A stretch of 64,000 bases of DNA from JAGIBJ01 sp032119795. Lineage in GTDB: Bacteria; Actinomycetota; Thermoleophilia; Solirubrobacterales; Solirubrobacteraceae. This document shows positions 34,122 through 42,428 of the stretch, in pieces (position 1 is the stretch's first letter; each line of letters begins with the position of its first letter). Location: NCBI GenBank assembly GCA_032119795.1, contig JAUMFO010000041.1, positions 1-64,000 on the forward strand, read 5' to 3'. The notes under the pieces were generated by a model. It searched no databases. It saw only the letters and a list, made by a program, of their open reading frames with translations, and was not told the origin of the DNA. The position numbers and the translations under genes are program-made.

Positions 34122-35570
34122 GTGCCTATTGCGCCTTCTCACCGTCGCCCGCGGCCGTCGACCGTTGGACTGATCATCGCGAGCGCTCTGCTGGCCTGGC
34201 TCGCGTGGGGCACGATCGAATCTGCCGCTGGCCAGATCGTCTGGAGCAAAGGCGGCGAGATCTGGACGATGAACGACGACGGCTCAGGCGCACGCGTCCT
34301 GGTGCCGCTCTCCGCGGCGCCAGGGATGGCCTCGCTGCGATCTCCCTCTGCCGATCCGGCGGGCGGAGTCGTGCTGTTTGAGGGGTCGACCAACGCCAAC
34401 CACCTCACCCGCACCGGGCTCTGCGGCACTGTGCCGTTCACCTACCCGTGCTTCACCGATCACTACGGCTTCAACGCCACGGGCGTCTACCGGTGGGCGG
34501 CAGGGGCCACCCAGCGGCTGAGCGCAGACCCGGCGTACTGCTGGAACTGCAGCGGCAGCTTCTCGGATCCAGCGCCGCGGCCCGATGGCTCTGCCGTGTG
34601 GACGTACACGCAGTGCCAGGGCTTCCTCGACGAGGGCAATTACGTCTGCGAGGGCGCGATCCAAGCCAGCTCCGGCGAGGCTTACCCGTCGTGCAGCGAC
34701 GTGAGCCAGGCGACGCCAAATCCGGCCAATCCAAGCCAGGTGGTGCACACCGGCTGCACCTCTGGGGGCAACTCGGCGCTGGTCGTGACGGGGCCCGCCC
34801 GAGCTGGCGAGCACGTGATCGCGTGCGACGACACCACCCAGGAGGGGCCGTCGTGGTCGCCCGACGGCACCCAGGTGGTGGCTGCTGAAGGCGGCACGGA
34901 GCCGGGCCTCTGGATCTACGGCGCGGGCAACACCGCCTGCTTTGCGGGGGCGCTGCGCTACGCCGTCGAGGTGCCGGCCGGGACGACCGCCGCGTCGCCG
35001 CGGTTCGTCGGGTCCTCCGGACGGCTGGTCTTCGAGGCCTCTGGCGAGCTGTGGACGGTGGCTGCAAGCTGCAATCGCTGCGCCTTCCCCGCGGCCGCCA
35101 CGCAGCTCACGACCGGCGGCAACAACCACGAGCCGAGCTGGACCAGCGATCCACTGACGACCCCGCCCGTGGTGACACCGCCCGGTGGTGGCCCGGCGCC
35201 GGGACCAGTCCCCGGGCCCGCGCCAGACACGACGGCGCCGAAGCTCGACGCCGGCAAGTCGCCGGTCTCGCAGCGGGTCAGTGCCAAGCGGCGGCTGACG
35301 CTTACCGTGACGTCGTCGGAGGCGGCAACGCTCACGGTGACGGGCAAGGTTCAGGTGCCTGGCAAGGACCCGGTACTCGCCGCGGTCACGGCGACCCTCG
35401 CCCCCGGCGCCAAGACCACCGTGCGCGTGAAGCTCTCGTCAAAGGCGCTCAAAGCGCTGCGGCGCGAGTGGGCCAAGCGCCACACGCCCGTCGCCAAGCT
35501 CCAGCTCACGCTCCGCGACGCCGCCGGCAACGTGGCGACCGTGAAGCGCCAGGTCAAGCTGCGGAAGTAG
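34122..35570 (+). CDS. secreted TolB-like beta-propeller protein
   Basis: 482-residue exported protein. Signal segment STVGLIIASALLAWLAWGTIESAAG. It then has repeats of the WD40-like/TolB type (IVWSKGGEIWTMNDDGSGARVL, SWSPDGTQVVAAEGG, RLVFEASGELWTVA), several with cysteine pairs. A proline/glycine linker (350-375) leads to a C-terminal beta domain (about 385-482). GTG 34122 is 6 bases after TAGATT (34110-34115). Its 3' end overlaps the convergent monooxygenase gene by 17 bases. Probably surface-exposed, ligand unknown. Confidence 0.75.
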   Translation: MPIAPSHRRPRPSTVGLIIASALLAWLAWGTIESAAGQIVWSKGGEIWTMNDDGSGARVLVPLSAAPGMASLRSPSADPAGGVVLFEGSTNANHLTRTGLCGTVPFTYPCFTDHYGFNATGVYRWAAGATQRLSADPAYCWNCSGSFSDPAPRPDGSAVWTYTQCQGFLDEGNYVCEGAIQASSGEAYPSCSDVSQATPNPANPSQVVHTGCTSGGNSALVVTGPARAGEHVIACDDTTQEGPSWSPDGTQVVAAEGGTEPGLWIYGAGNTACFAGALRYAVEVPAGTTAASPRFVGSSGRLVFEASGELWTVAASCNRCAFPAAATQLTTGGNNHEPSWTSDPLTTPPVVTPPGGGPAPGPVPGPAPDTTAPKLDAGKSPVSQRVSAKRRLTLTVTSSEAATLTVTGKVQVPGKDPVLAAVTATLAPGAKTTVRVKLSSKALKALRREWAKRHTPVAKLQLTLRDAAGNVATVKRQVKLRK

Positions 35571-36600
35571 CGGCTGCGGCGCCGCGCGGCGCCTGACCAA
35601 ACGCCTCGGCGACGAGCTCGTAGGAGCGCTTGCGGGCCTCATGATCGTGGGTGATCGTCACGACGATCACCTCGCCGGCGCCGTAGTCACGCGCGAGCTG
35701 CTCGATCCCCTCGCGGACCTGCTCGGGATTGCCGAGAATCATGCGGCGGTCGGTTGGGCGGACGCCTGGGTCCTCCCCCTCAGCGACGAGCACCCGGCGG
35801 GCCTTCTCTGGCGACGGGAACGGGATCGGGCGTCCGCGGCGCAGTGCCTTCATCGCGACGCGGTGGCTCAGCGAGAGCTCGAGCGCCTCCTCTTCGGTAT
35901 CGGCGGCCAGGATCCAGCCGGCGACGGCGATCTGCGCGGCATCCAGGCGCATGCCGGGCTCAAAGCGTTCGGCGTAGGTGCGCGCGTTCACGGCGGCGCC
36001 GGGGTTGATGAAGTCGGCGACGGCGTAGGGCAGGCCGAGATCGGCCGCCCAGTACGCGGACTGCGGCGAGCTACCGAGCAGCCATGGCTCGGGCGCCTCC
36101 GGCAGGCCGGGCAGGCTGCCGGCGAGGCGGGCAAAGGTGTGGCCGGCCGGGAGCTTGTCTTCCAGATACCAGAGGAGTTCCTCGAGCTGATCGGGAAAGT
36201 CGTCGACGAGAGGCTGCGTCGAGCGGTCGCGCTGCAGCGCATAGGCCGTCACGGGATCGGTGCCCGAGGCGCGACCAAGACCCAGATCGATCCGGCCCGG
36301 GAAGAGCCCCGCCAGGAGGCTGAACTGCTCGGCGACCTTCAGCGGGCTGTAGTGGGGCAGCATCACGCCGCCACTGCCGACCCGCAGCTGCGGGCTGGTG
36401 ACCGACGCGATCGCCGGGATCAGCGACTCGGGAGCCGGGCCCGCCAGGGAGAGGCCGCCGTGGTGCTCGCTCACCCAATAGCGGTGGTAGCCGAGACGAT
36501 CGGCGTGGCGAGCCAGATCGAGCGTGTTCTGCAGCGCTTGGGCACCCGTGGAGCCCTCGGGAATCGGGGTCTGGTCGAGGACGCTGAGCAGAGGAACCAT
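35554..36600 (-). CDS. luciferase-like flavin-dependent oxidoreductase (LLM class)
   Basis: 348-residue member of the bacterial luciferase-like monooxygenase family, MsnO8-like subgroup. Landmarks are LSVLDQTPIPEGST at the N-terminus, YWVSEHHGGLSLAGPAPE, the flavin-phosphate region VGSGGVMLPHYSPLKVAEQF, and GRIDLGLGRASGTDP. It uses reduced FMN or F420 to oxidise a small organic substrate that cannot be told from sequence. I choose ATG 36600 (MVPLLSVLDQ) over GTG 36612. A TAGCGT -10 box is at 36616-36611 and a perfect 23-nt palindrome lies just upstream, so it is probably repressor-controlled. Confidence 0.9.
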   Translation of the reverse strand: MVPLLSVLDQTPIPEGSTGAQALQNTLDLARHADRLGYHRYWVSEHHGGLSLAGPAPESLIPAIASVTSPQLRVGSGGVMLPHYSPLKVAEQFSLLAGLFPGRIDLGLGRASGTDPVTAYALQRDRSTQPLVDDFPDQLEELLWYLEDKLPAGHTFARLAGSLPGLPEAPEPWLLGSSPQSAYWAADLGLPYAVADFINPGAAVNARTYAERFEPGMRLDAAQIAVAGWILAADTEEEALELSLSHRVAMKALRRGRPIPFPSPEKARRVLVAEGEDPGVRPTDRRMILGNPEQVREGIEQLARDYGAGEVIVVTITHDHEARKRSYELVAEAFGQAPRGAAAATSAA

Positions 36601-36622
36601 TGCGGCCTCCACGCTAGCGGCA

Positions 36623-36645
36623 ACTGCTATCGATCCGATAGCAGT
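36623..36645. promoter_or_regulatory. perfect 23-nt palindrome, operator of the monooxygenase gene
   Basis: Arms ACTGCTATCG (36623-36632) and CGATAGCAGT (36636-36645) around ATC. It lies 23-45 bases upstream of the monooxygenase start, covering the -35 region of its promoter. Typical of a dimeric TetR/MarR-type repressor site. Confidence 0.65.
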
Positions 36646-36740
36646 GCGGCGCGCCCGGCCACCGAGGTGTCAGGGGACAGGCGTGTTCACTAGGCAGACC
36701 GCAGTTCCCGGCCGCCGCCAGGAGAGGCGAGAATCGCGAC

Positions 36741-38114
36741 ATGACTGCTCCCCCAGCGTCGCCGATCAACCGCGACCACCTCCAGGGGCTGATGGACCGC
36801 GAGCTCGGGGCCTTTGCCGACGCCCGGCCCAAGTCCGCCGCCGCCTGGGAGCGCACCAAGCGAAGCTGGCTCGGGGGCGTCCCGATGCCGTGGATGATGC
36901 GCTGGGCCGGCGCCTTCCCGCCCGTGATGGAGCGGGCGCAGGGGAGCCGCGTGTGGGACGTCGACGGCCATGAGTACGTCGACCTCTGCCTCGGCGACAC
37001 CGGCGCGATGAGCGGCCATGCTCCACCGGCGCTCGTCGCTGCGGCCAGCGCGCAGATCGGCCGGGGCGTCACCACGATGCTGCCGTCCGCCGATGCGGCG
37101 TGGGTTGGCGAGGAACTGACCCGCCGCTTTGGCCTGGAGCGGTGGATGCTCACGCTGACGGCCACCGACGCCAACCGCGCCGCGCTGCGCATCTGCCGTG
37201 GCGTGACGGGCCGCAGCAAGGTGCTCATCATGAGCTACAGCTACCACGGGTCCGTCGACGAGACGTTTGCCGTGCGCGACCCCGCAACTGGGGCAACGAT
37301 CGCCCGCGAGGGCAACGTCGGGCCGCCCGTGCCCGTCAGCGAGACGACGGTGGTCGTCGAGTTCAACGACCTCCCCATGCTGCAGGCGGCGCTAGAGACG
37401 GGCGAGATTGCGTGTGTCCTGATCGAGCCGGCGATGACCAACATGGGCATCGTCCTGCCGGATGAGGGCTGGCATGCCGAGGTGCGCCGGCTCACGCGCG
37501 TGCACGAGGTGCCGCTGATCATCGACGAGACCCACACGATGTCTGCCGGGCCCGCCGGCTGCACGGGGGCGTGGGAGCTGATGCCCGACGTGCTCGTCGT
37601 GGGCAAGGCGATTGGCGGTGGGATCCCTAGCGGCGCGCTTGGGCTCTCCGCGGATCTGGCCCAGCAGGCGCTCTCGCGCGCTGATCACGACTACGAGGAC
37701 ACCGGCGGCGTCGGCGGGACGCTCGCCGGCAACGCGCTGACGCTTGCGGCGATGCGCTTGGCGCTCAGCGAGCTCCTCACTCCCGAGAGCTACGCGCACA
37801 CGATCCCGCTGGCGAAGCGCTTCTGCGAGGGCTTTGAGGAGGTCGTCGCCGAGGCGGGCCTGCCGTGGAGCGTGACGCAGCTGGGGTGCCGCGCCGAGTA
37901 CTGCTTCTTGCCAGAGATGCCGCGCAACGGCACGCAGGCGCATGACGCCGGCGATCACGAACTCGAGCGCTACCTGCACCTGCACGCGCTCAACCGTGGC
38001 GTGATGCTCACGCCGTTCCACAACATGGCGTTGTTTGCGCCGTCGACGACGGAAGAGGACGTCGACCGCCACACCGAGGTACTCCGGCAGGCCCTGGCGG
38101 ATCTCCTCGGCTAG
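36741..38114 (+). CDS. class III aminotransferase (PLP-dependent)
   Basis: 457-residue fold-type I aminotransferase of class III, resembling glutamate-1-semialdehyde aminomutases and omega-transaminases. The PLP lysine is Lys289 in VVGKAIGGGIPSG, the pyridine-binding Asp is Asp262 in IIDETHT, and the cofactor-phosphate region is near 138-170 (LTATDANRAALR...SYSYHGS). The usual SGSEA-type motif reads TATDAN, so substrate preference is hard to predict. ATG 36741 is 6 bases after GAGAAT (36729-36734). It may be co-regulated with the divergent monooxygenase through the shared 140-bp region. Confidence 0.9.
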   Translation: MTAPPASPINRDHLQGLMDRELGAFADARPKSAAAWERTKRSWLGGVPMPWMMRWAGAFPPVMERAQGSRVWDVDGHEYVDLCLGDTGAMSGHAPPALVAAASAQIGRGVTTMLPSADAAWVGEELTRRFGLERWMLTLTATDANRAALRICRGVTGRSKVLIMSYSYHGSVDETFAVRDPATGATIAREGNVGPPVPVSETTVVVEFNDLPMLQAALETGEIACVLIEPAMTNMGIVLPDEGWHAEVRRLTRVHEVPLIIDETHTMSAGPAGCTGAWELMPDVLVVGKAIGGGIPSGALGLSADLAQQALSRADHDYEDTGGVGGTLAGNALTLAAMRLALSELLTPESYAHTIPLAKRFCEGFEEVVAEAGLPWSVTQLGCRAEYCFLPEMPRNGTQAHDAGDHELERYLHLHALNRGVMLTPFHNMALFAPSTTEEDVDRHTEVLRQALADLLG

Positions 38115-38152
38115 CGCTGGCGGCTCGCTGGCAAGCGGCTACCCTGGGTCTC

Positions 38153-38368
38153 ATGGCCAGCACGCACCAGATCGGAACCGTCGACCCGTGTGCGTGCGGC
38201 GTCTGCGGCACCGACGTGCCGCCGCTCGTCGGCTCGATCCTGACGGGTGTCGGGCTCACGCTCGACGCTGCGGCCGATCAGCTCGAGCACGGCGCCGCGC
38301 TGGCCAACCTCACCGACGTGCAGCGTCGCCTGGTCGAGGCGCACGCCGAAGCCCGGCTCTTGCGCTGA
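38153..38368 (+). CDS. small Cys-containing hypothetical protein
   Basis: 71-residue protein with an N-terminal CACGVCG motif (C-x-C-x2-C) that could bind zinc, followed by an amphipathic helical region. TACCCT (38140-38145) lies 7 bases before ATG 38153, supporting translation. It follows the aminotransferase gene by 38 bases. Function unknown. Confidence 0.6.
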   Translation: MASTHQIGTVDPCACGVCGTDVPPLVGSILTGVGLTLDAAADQLEHGAALANLTDVQRRLVEAHAEARLLR

Positions 38369-38430
38369 GCGCCGGTAGGACGCGCGTTGCTTCAAATGCC
38401 CGCCGCCCGACCGACCCTCTAGCCGTGACG

Positions 38431-38964
38431 ATGGTCGCGCCCTACCTCGAGACCGAGTCGTTCCCCCGCGGGCGACGAGTGCTGCTGGCACCGGTCGCGA
38501 TGGCGCTGCTCGTCGGCCCCTATACCGCCCTCCTGGGCGAGGGCCCCGAGGGCACGATCCGGTGGGTGCTGACGGTGCTCGCCGTAGCTGCCGGCGGGGC
38601 GCTGCTCGGCGTCTCCATCGCGCAGCCACGCCGCATGTTCCGCGCCGACGGCGACGCGAAGACGCTGACGGTCTCCCAGACGGCGCCGCTGCCGCGCGTC
38701 GGACTCACGCGCGTCGAGCGGCCGTTCTCGGCCGTCTCGGCGACCGGCATCGAGGAGGTCGGCACCAAGAAGCGGCCAGACCACGGCTTCTGCCCCGTCA
38801 TCACGCTGAGCAACGGCGAGCGGATCATCCTGCGCCGCCAGCGCGGCTCCGAGCAGGCGCAGAACGTGATCGATCACCTGGTGCGACTCGGCCTCCCCGG
38901 CCTCTCGCGCGCCGCGGTGCGCGACGCCGAGGTCGGCGCGCCACCGCCAACGACCTGGCTCTGA
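38431..38964 (+). CDS. membrane protein with two N-terminal spans
   Basis: 177-residue protein. Two hydrophobic spans at about 17-35 and 45-65 (LLAPVAMALLVGPYTALL; WVLTVLAVAAGGALLGV) precede a soluble C-terminal domain with strands TLTVSQTAPLP and VITLSNGERIILRRQRGS. This is the build of small bacterial PH-like membrane proteins. ATG 38431 is preferred; GTG 38425 is possible. It is followed by the tandem palindromic repeats. Confidence 0.62.
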   Translation: MVAPYLETESFPRGRRVLLAPVAMALLVGPYTALLGEGPEGTIRWVLTVLAVAAGGALLGVSIAQPRRMFRADGDAKTLTVSQTAPLPRVGLTRVERPFSAVSATGIEEVGTKKRPDHGFCPVITLSNGERIILRRQRGSEQAQNVIDHLVRLGLPGLSRAAVRDAEVGAPPPTTWL

Positions 38965-38990
38965 ACCCCACGCCCGAGACGCCCCTGGGC

Positions 38991-39038
38991 GCGAACGTGA
39001 TGATTTGGGGGCTATAACCCCCAAAACGACACTTTCGC
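38991..39038. repeat. 48-nt imperfect palindrome, copy 1
   Basis: Starts GCGAACGTG, has a GGGGG-CTATAA-CCCCC centre, and ends CGACACTTTCGC. The two 21-nt arms pair with about five mismatches. A second copy follows with a 61-nt period. It lies between convergent genes and could act as a bidirectional terminator or REP-like element. Confidence 0.75.
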
Positions 39039-39051
39039 GGCCGGCAATTTG

Positions 39052-39099
39052 GCGAACGTGATTATTTCGGGGTCCTGGCCCCCAAAACGACACTTTCGC
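39052..39099. repeat. 48-nt imperfect palindrome, copy 2
   Basis: Same length, same ends (GCGAACGTG...CACTTTCGC) and a similar centre (CGGGGTCCTGGCCCCC) as the copy at 38991-39038. Differences are clustered in the loop, and the centre stays self-complementary. Confidence 0.75.
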
Positions 39100-39110
39100 C
39101 GCCAAGCGGC

Positions 39111-39539
39111 TTAGACCGGCAGGTAGGGGATGTCCCAGTAGAGCGCGGCCGCGATGGCCGCGCCAGCGGCCAGGGTGCCGGCGACGAGCGCGAGGATGCG
39201 CTGCGTCTTGGTCGTCTCCTGGGCCTTCTGCTTCGCGGCATCAGCCTGATCGAGGGCGCGGTCGAGCAGGCGCTCCGCCGACGCGAACTCCAGAGCCAGC
39301 AGCGTGAGGCCGATCGGAATCACGACGAACGCCGGCCCCGGAAGGAGCAGCATCGCGACACCGGCGAGGATCACCGTGAGCGAGGCGAGCAGGTAGACGC
39401 CTCGGACGATCGGGTTGCGCTGCTTGTGGCGGGCTCGCCGCTCACGGAGCTCCGCGATCAGCGGCCGGACGTGCTTCTCCTCGGCGGGAGATGACGCGGA
39501 CTCGGTCGCCGAATCGGTTGACGGCTCGGGGGCACTCAT
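39111..39539 (-). CDS. PGPGW/TMPGP-like transmembrane protein
   Basis: 142-residue membrane protein. A charged N-terminal region is followed by a hydrophobic hairpin centred on LLLPGPAFVVIPIGLTLLALEF, which carries the Pro-Gly-Pro core of PGPGW-type proteins. A charged helix and a final span (ILALVAGTLAAGAAIAAALYW) complete it. TAGCCT (39552-39547) lies 7 bases before the ATG, so it is probably leaderless. Role unknown. Confidence 0.75.
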   Translation of the reverse strand: MSAPEPSTDSATESASSPAEEKHVRPLIAELRERRARHKQRNPIVRGVYLLASLTVILAGVAMLLLPGPAFVVIPIGLTLLALEFASAERLLDRALDQADAAKQKAQETTKTQRILALVAGTLAAGAAIAAALYWDIPYLPV

Positions 39540-39617
39540 GGCGAGCAGGCTACCCGCCGCAGGTGAACGAAGTCGGCAGTTGGTTGAGCGGTTGCCGTCG
39601 CGTGCAGCCGGAAGCGG

Positions 39618-40241
39618 CTACTGCGCGACGACCGGGGCGACCGCGACGGCCGGGCGCTTGATGCGCGTCTCAGCCGTCGCCCACGGATCACCGGGGGTGA
39701 GGACCTTGATGCCGAGCGTCTGGTTGATCAGCTGCGCGACTGCCGGGTTGATTGCGAGCTTGTACTTGGCGATCGTCATACCCGAAGCCTGCTGCACCGA
39801 CGTGACGGTGACCGTCGACATCGGGATCGTGAACGGCATCTGCAGGCCATTAATCACGGGCGTGGCGTCGATCACGCCGCTGACGGGCTTCGTGGCCGTC
39901 GTCTTGATGACGAAGTTGCTGAAGCCGAACCGCATCGTGCCGACCTTGAGCTCGAAGCCGCCCTGGTGCTTGAGCGTGCCGGTGAAGGCATTGCTCATCT
40001 TGGTGGCGTTGACCACCGGGTAGTACAGGCCGGCCGAGCCACCCGTGGCCGCGCCCTTCGGCGTGACCTTGACCTTGGCGATGTTCAGCCCCACCGTGAT
40101 CAACGGGTCGACGTTGATGACCGTCTGGTTCGGCGCGGGCACGGCCGCGGCCGGCGCAGCGCCGAGCGAGAACGACAGCGCAAGCGCAGCGAAGAAGGCG
40201 AGAACCGTGCGCACGAGGCGCGAGTGCGAAGGGGACAGCAT
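39618..40241 (-). CDS. secreted protein, HtaA-like beta domain
   Basis: 207-residue exported protein. Signal peptide ends in GAAPAAAVPA. The mature part has the strand pattern SNAFTGTLKHQGGFELKVGTMRFGFSNFVI and a later INPAVAQLINQTLGI, reminiscent of HtaA-type domains found in actinobacterial surface proteins. The haem role of HtaA is not implied without the ligand residues. ATG 40241 (MLSPSHSRLV) is chosen; GTG starts lie 3 and 12 bases upstream, and the -10 box GATACT is at 40259-40254. Confidence 0.6.
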   Translation of the reverse strand: MLSPSHSRLVRTVLAFFAALALSFSLGAAPAAAVPAPNQTVINVDPLITVGLNIAKVKVTPKGAATGGSAGLYYPVVNATKMSNAFTGTLKHQGGFELKVGTMRFGFSNFVIKTTATKPVSGVIDATPVINGLQMPFTIPMSTVTVTSVQQASGMTIAKYKLAINPAVAQLINQTLGIKVLTPGDPWATAETRIKRPAVAVAPVVAQ

Positions 40242-40292
40242 CACGACACGCACAGTATCGAGAACTGTGCGACTTCTCCACTAGTTGGCGTA

Positions 40293-40321
40293 ACGGGCCC
40301 CCATCACAGATGGAGGCCCGT
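40293..40321 (-). terminator. hairpin downstream of acyl-CoA dehydrogenase
   Basis: ACGGGCC (40293-40299) pairs with GGCCCGT (40315-40321), with an inner CCATC-ACA-GATGG stem. It lies 13 bases after the acyl-CoA dehydrogenase stop. There is no T-run; such stems act as terminators in many GC-rich genomes. Confidence 0.5.
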
Positions 40322-40334
40322 CGAAACCAGGGTC

Positions 40335-42218
40335 TTAGACGGCCTGGGAGTTCTCGATAAACATGGGAAGTCCGCCGATTTCGGACGGATCGAGGACGTC
40401 CTCGAAGGACTCGTAGCGGCCGGCGAGCACCTTCTGGGCGAACGCGTAGTTGTTGTCGTCGTCGTTGTCGAAGAGCGACGCGAACAGCGCTTCGGCGCGC
40501 GAGCGTGCCTGCTGGGCGAAGATGTCTGCCAGCTCGCGGGCTTCGGCGGCGCGCTCGGGCTGCTCGGTCTGCAGCGTCTGGGCGTAGACGACGGCGGCGG
40601 AGATCGCGAAGAGCTCCGAGCCGATGTCGACGATGCGGCCCAGGACGGACTGCTTCTGCTCCAGCTTGGCCTGGTAACGCGAGATCGCGTAGAACGTGGA
40701 GCGGGCGAGCTTGCGGGAGGCACGCTCGGCGTAGCGCAGGTGCTTGGCGTTGTCTCCGAACTCCGCGTAGGAGCGCGGGTCGTTGCCCTTGCCCGTGGCG
40801 AGCTTGGGGTACCAGCCGGCGTAGAACTTCGCCGCGCCAGCGCCACCCTTGAGCTTGTCGACGAGCGCCGCCTTGGGGTCGATCGCGTCGCCGGCGACGG
40901 CGAGGTGCTGATCGACGGCCTCGCGGGCGATGATCAGGTGCATGATCTCGGTGGAGCCCTCGAAGATGCGGTTGATGCGCGAGTCGCGCAGCACGCCTTC
41001 GGTGTTGACGGGCTTCTCGCCACGCGCCTTCATCGACTTCGCGGTCTCAAAGCCACGGCCGCCGCGGATCTGGATGAGCTCGTCGGCGATCTGCCAGCCC
41101 AGCTCGGAGCCGTAGAGCTTGGCGATCGCGGCTTCGATGCGGATGTCGTTGGACTTGTCGTCGGCCAGGCGCGCCGAGATGTCCAGCACGGCTTCGATGC
41201 CGAAGGTGGAGGCGGCGATGAACGCGACCTTCTGGGCGACGGCGTCGTGCTTGCCGACAGCCTTGCCCCACTGGATGCGGTTGGACGAGAACTCGCGGGC
41301 CTGCTTGGTGGCCCACTTCGAGGTACCGAGGCAGCCGGCCGGCAGCGCGAGGCGGCCGGTGTTGAGCGTCTGGATCGCGATCTTCAGGCCGGCGCCTTCG
41401 CCGCCGATCAGCGCGTCGTTGGGAACGAAGACGTCCTTGAGGCGCGTCTGCGAGTTCTCGATGCCGCGCAGGCCGAGGAACTCGTTGCGGTGCTCGACCG
41501 TGACGCCCTCGGAGTCGTAGGGCAGGATGAAGGCCGAGACGCCACCGCGGTGACCCTCGCTCTTCGGCACGGCGGCCATCACGACGACGACGTCGGCGAT
41601 GGAGCCGTTGGTCGCCCAGAGCTTGCGGCCGTTGATGAGGTAGCCGGTGCCGTCCTCGGTCGGGACGGCGCTGGTGGCGACGCGGGCCGGGTCGGAGCCG
41701 ACGTCGGGCTCCGTCAGCAGGAAGGCGGAGACGTGCGTGCGGGCGAGCTTGGGCAGCCACTCCTTCTTCTGGGCCTCGGTGCCGGCGATGCGCAGCGGCT
41801 CACCGAGACCGATCGACTGGTGCGCCGAGAGGAGCGCGACGAGCGAGCCGTTCCACGAGGCCACGATGGCGAGGGCCTTGAGGTAGTAGACCCAGGAGAG
41901 GCCGAGACCGCCGTACTCTTCCTTGACCTTCATGCCCATGGCGCCGATGCGCTTGAGGCCCTCGATCACGTGATCCGGGATCTTGGCGTCGGCCTCGATC
42001 TGCATCGGGTCGACCTCGTTCTCCAGGAACTCACGGAGCTCCTTGAGGAACTTCTCGCCCTTGACCGTGTCCTCGTCCGGCAGGGCGGGCTGCGGGTAGA
42101 TGAGGTCGATGTTCAGGTCGCCCATGAACACGCCCTTGCCGAAGCTCGGGAGGGTCCAGTCCTGTTCGCGCGCCGCTTCTGCGACCTCGCGTGCCTGCTG
42201 CTCGGAGACCTGGGTCAT
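40335..42218 (-). CDS. acyl-CoA dehydrogenase, long form
   Basis: 627-residue FAD enzyme that introduces the 2,3 double bond in fatty acyl-CoA beta-oxidation. It has the N-terminal helical domain, middle beta domain with FLLTEPDVGSDPARV and INGRKLWATNG, and the C-terminal helical domain. The probable catalytic glutamate is in RIFEGSTEIMHLIIAR. The length (over 600) and the extra C-terminal domain fit the very-long-chain type. ATG 42218 is chosen because upstream residues are unlike the family. A TetR-type operator lies about 170 bases upstream. Confidence 0.93.
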   Translation of the reverse strand: MTQVSEQQAREVAEAAREQDWTLPSFGKGVFMGDLNIDLIYPQPALPDEDTVKGEKFLKELREFLENEVDPMQIEADAKIPDHVIEGLKRIGAMGMKVKEEYGGLGLSWVYYLKALAIVASWNGSLVALLSAHQSIGLGEPLRIAGTEAQKKEWLPKLARTHVSAFLLTEPDVGSDPARVATSAVPTEDGTGYLINGRKLWATNGSIADVVVVMAAVPKSEGHRGGVSAFILPYDSEGVTVEHRNEFLGLRGIENSQTRLKDVFVPNDALIGGEGAGLKIAIQTLNTGRLALPAGCLGTSKWATKQAREFSSNRIQWGKAVGKHDAVAQKVAFIAASTFGIEAVLDISARLADDKSNDIRIEAAIAKLYGSELGWQIADELIQIRGGRGFETAKSMKARGEKPVNTEGVLRDSRINRIFEGSTEIMHLIIAREAVDQHLAVAGDAIDPKAALVDKLKGGAGAAKFYAGWYPKLATGKGNDPRSYAEFGDNAKHLRYAERASRKLARSTFYAISRYQAKLEQKQSVLGRIVDIGSELFAISAAVVYAQTLQTEQPERAAEARELADIFAQQARSRAEALFASLFDNDDDNNYAFAQKVLAGRYESFEDVLDPSEIGGLPMFIENSQAV

Positions 42219-42387
42219 GTGAGGCTCGTGCCTTTCCGTCTCTGCGGGGAGATCGAAGTGGAGTCGGTGAGCGGCCGCGGGCAAGCTGCCTGTGGACGCA
42301 CGAAAAACGGCAGCCGGTCGCCGCTTCGGCGCCCGGATCCCGTAGTCCGAGTGCAAAAACTAGCGCGCGCGGGGCCGTTTGGGGGTG

Positions 42388-42405
42388 ACCGAACGCACGC
42401 TCGGT
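42388..42405. promoter_or_regulatory. TetR-type operator upstream of acyl-CoA dehydrogenase
   Basis: 18-nt near-perfect palindrome, ACCGAGCGT/GCGTTCGGT read on the minus strand. It closely resembles ACCGA(A/C)CG...CGTTCGGT sites of acyl-CoA-responsive TetR regulators in Actinobacteria. It lies in the 210-bp gap before the acyl-CoA dehydrogenase gene; the remainder of the gap shows a TTGCAC but no clear -10. Confidence 0.55.
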
Positions 42406-42428
42406 AAGAATTCAGGCGCCGCAGCGGG

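Noticed and set aside
39966..42407. 813-residue open frame on the plus strand
   Set aside because: It lies antisense to the acyl-CoA dehydrogenase, whose family motifs are unmistakable; its composition is that of a GC-rich shadow frame.
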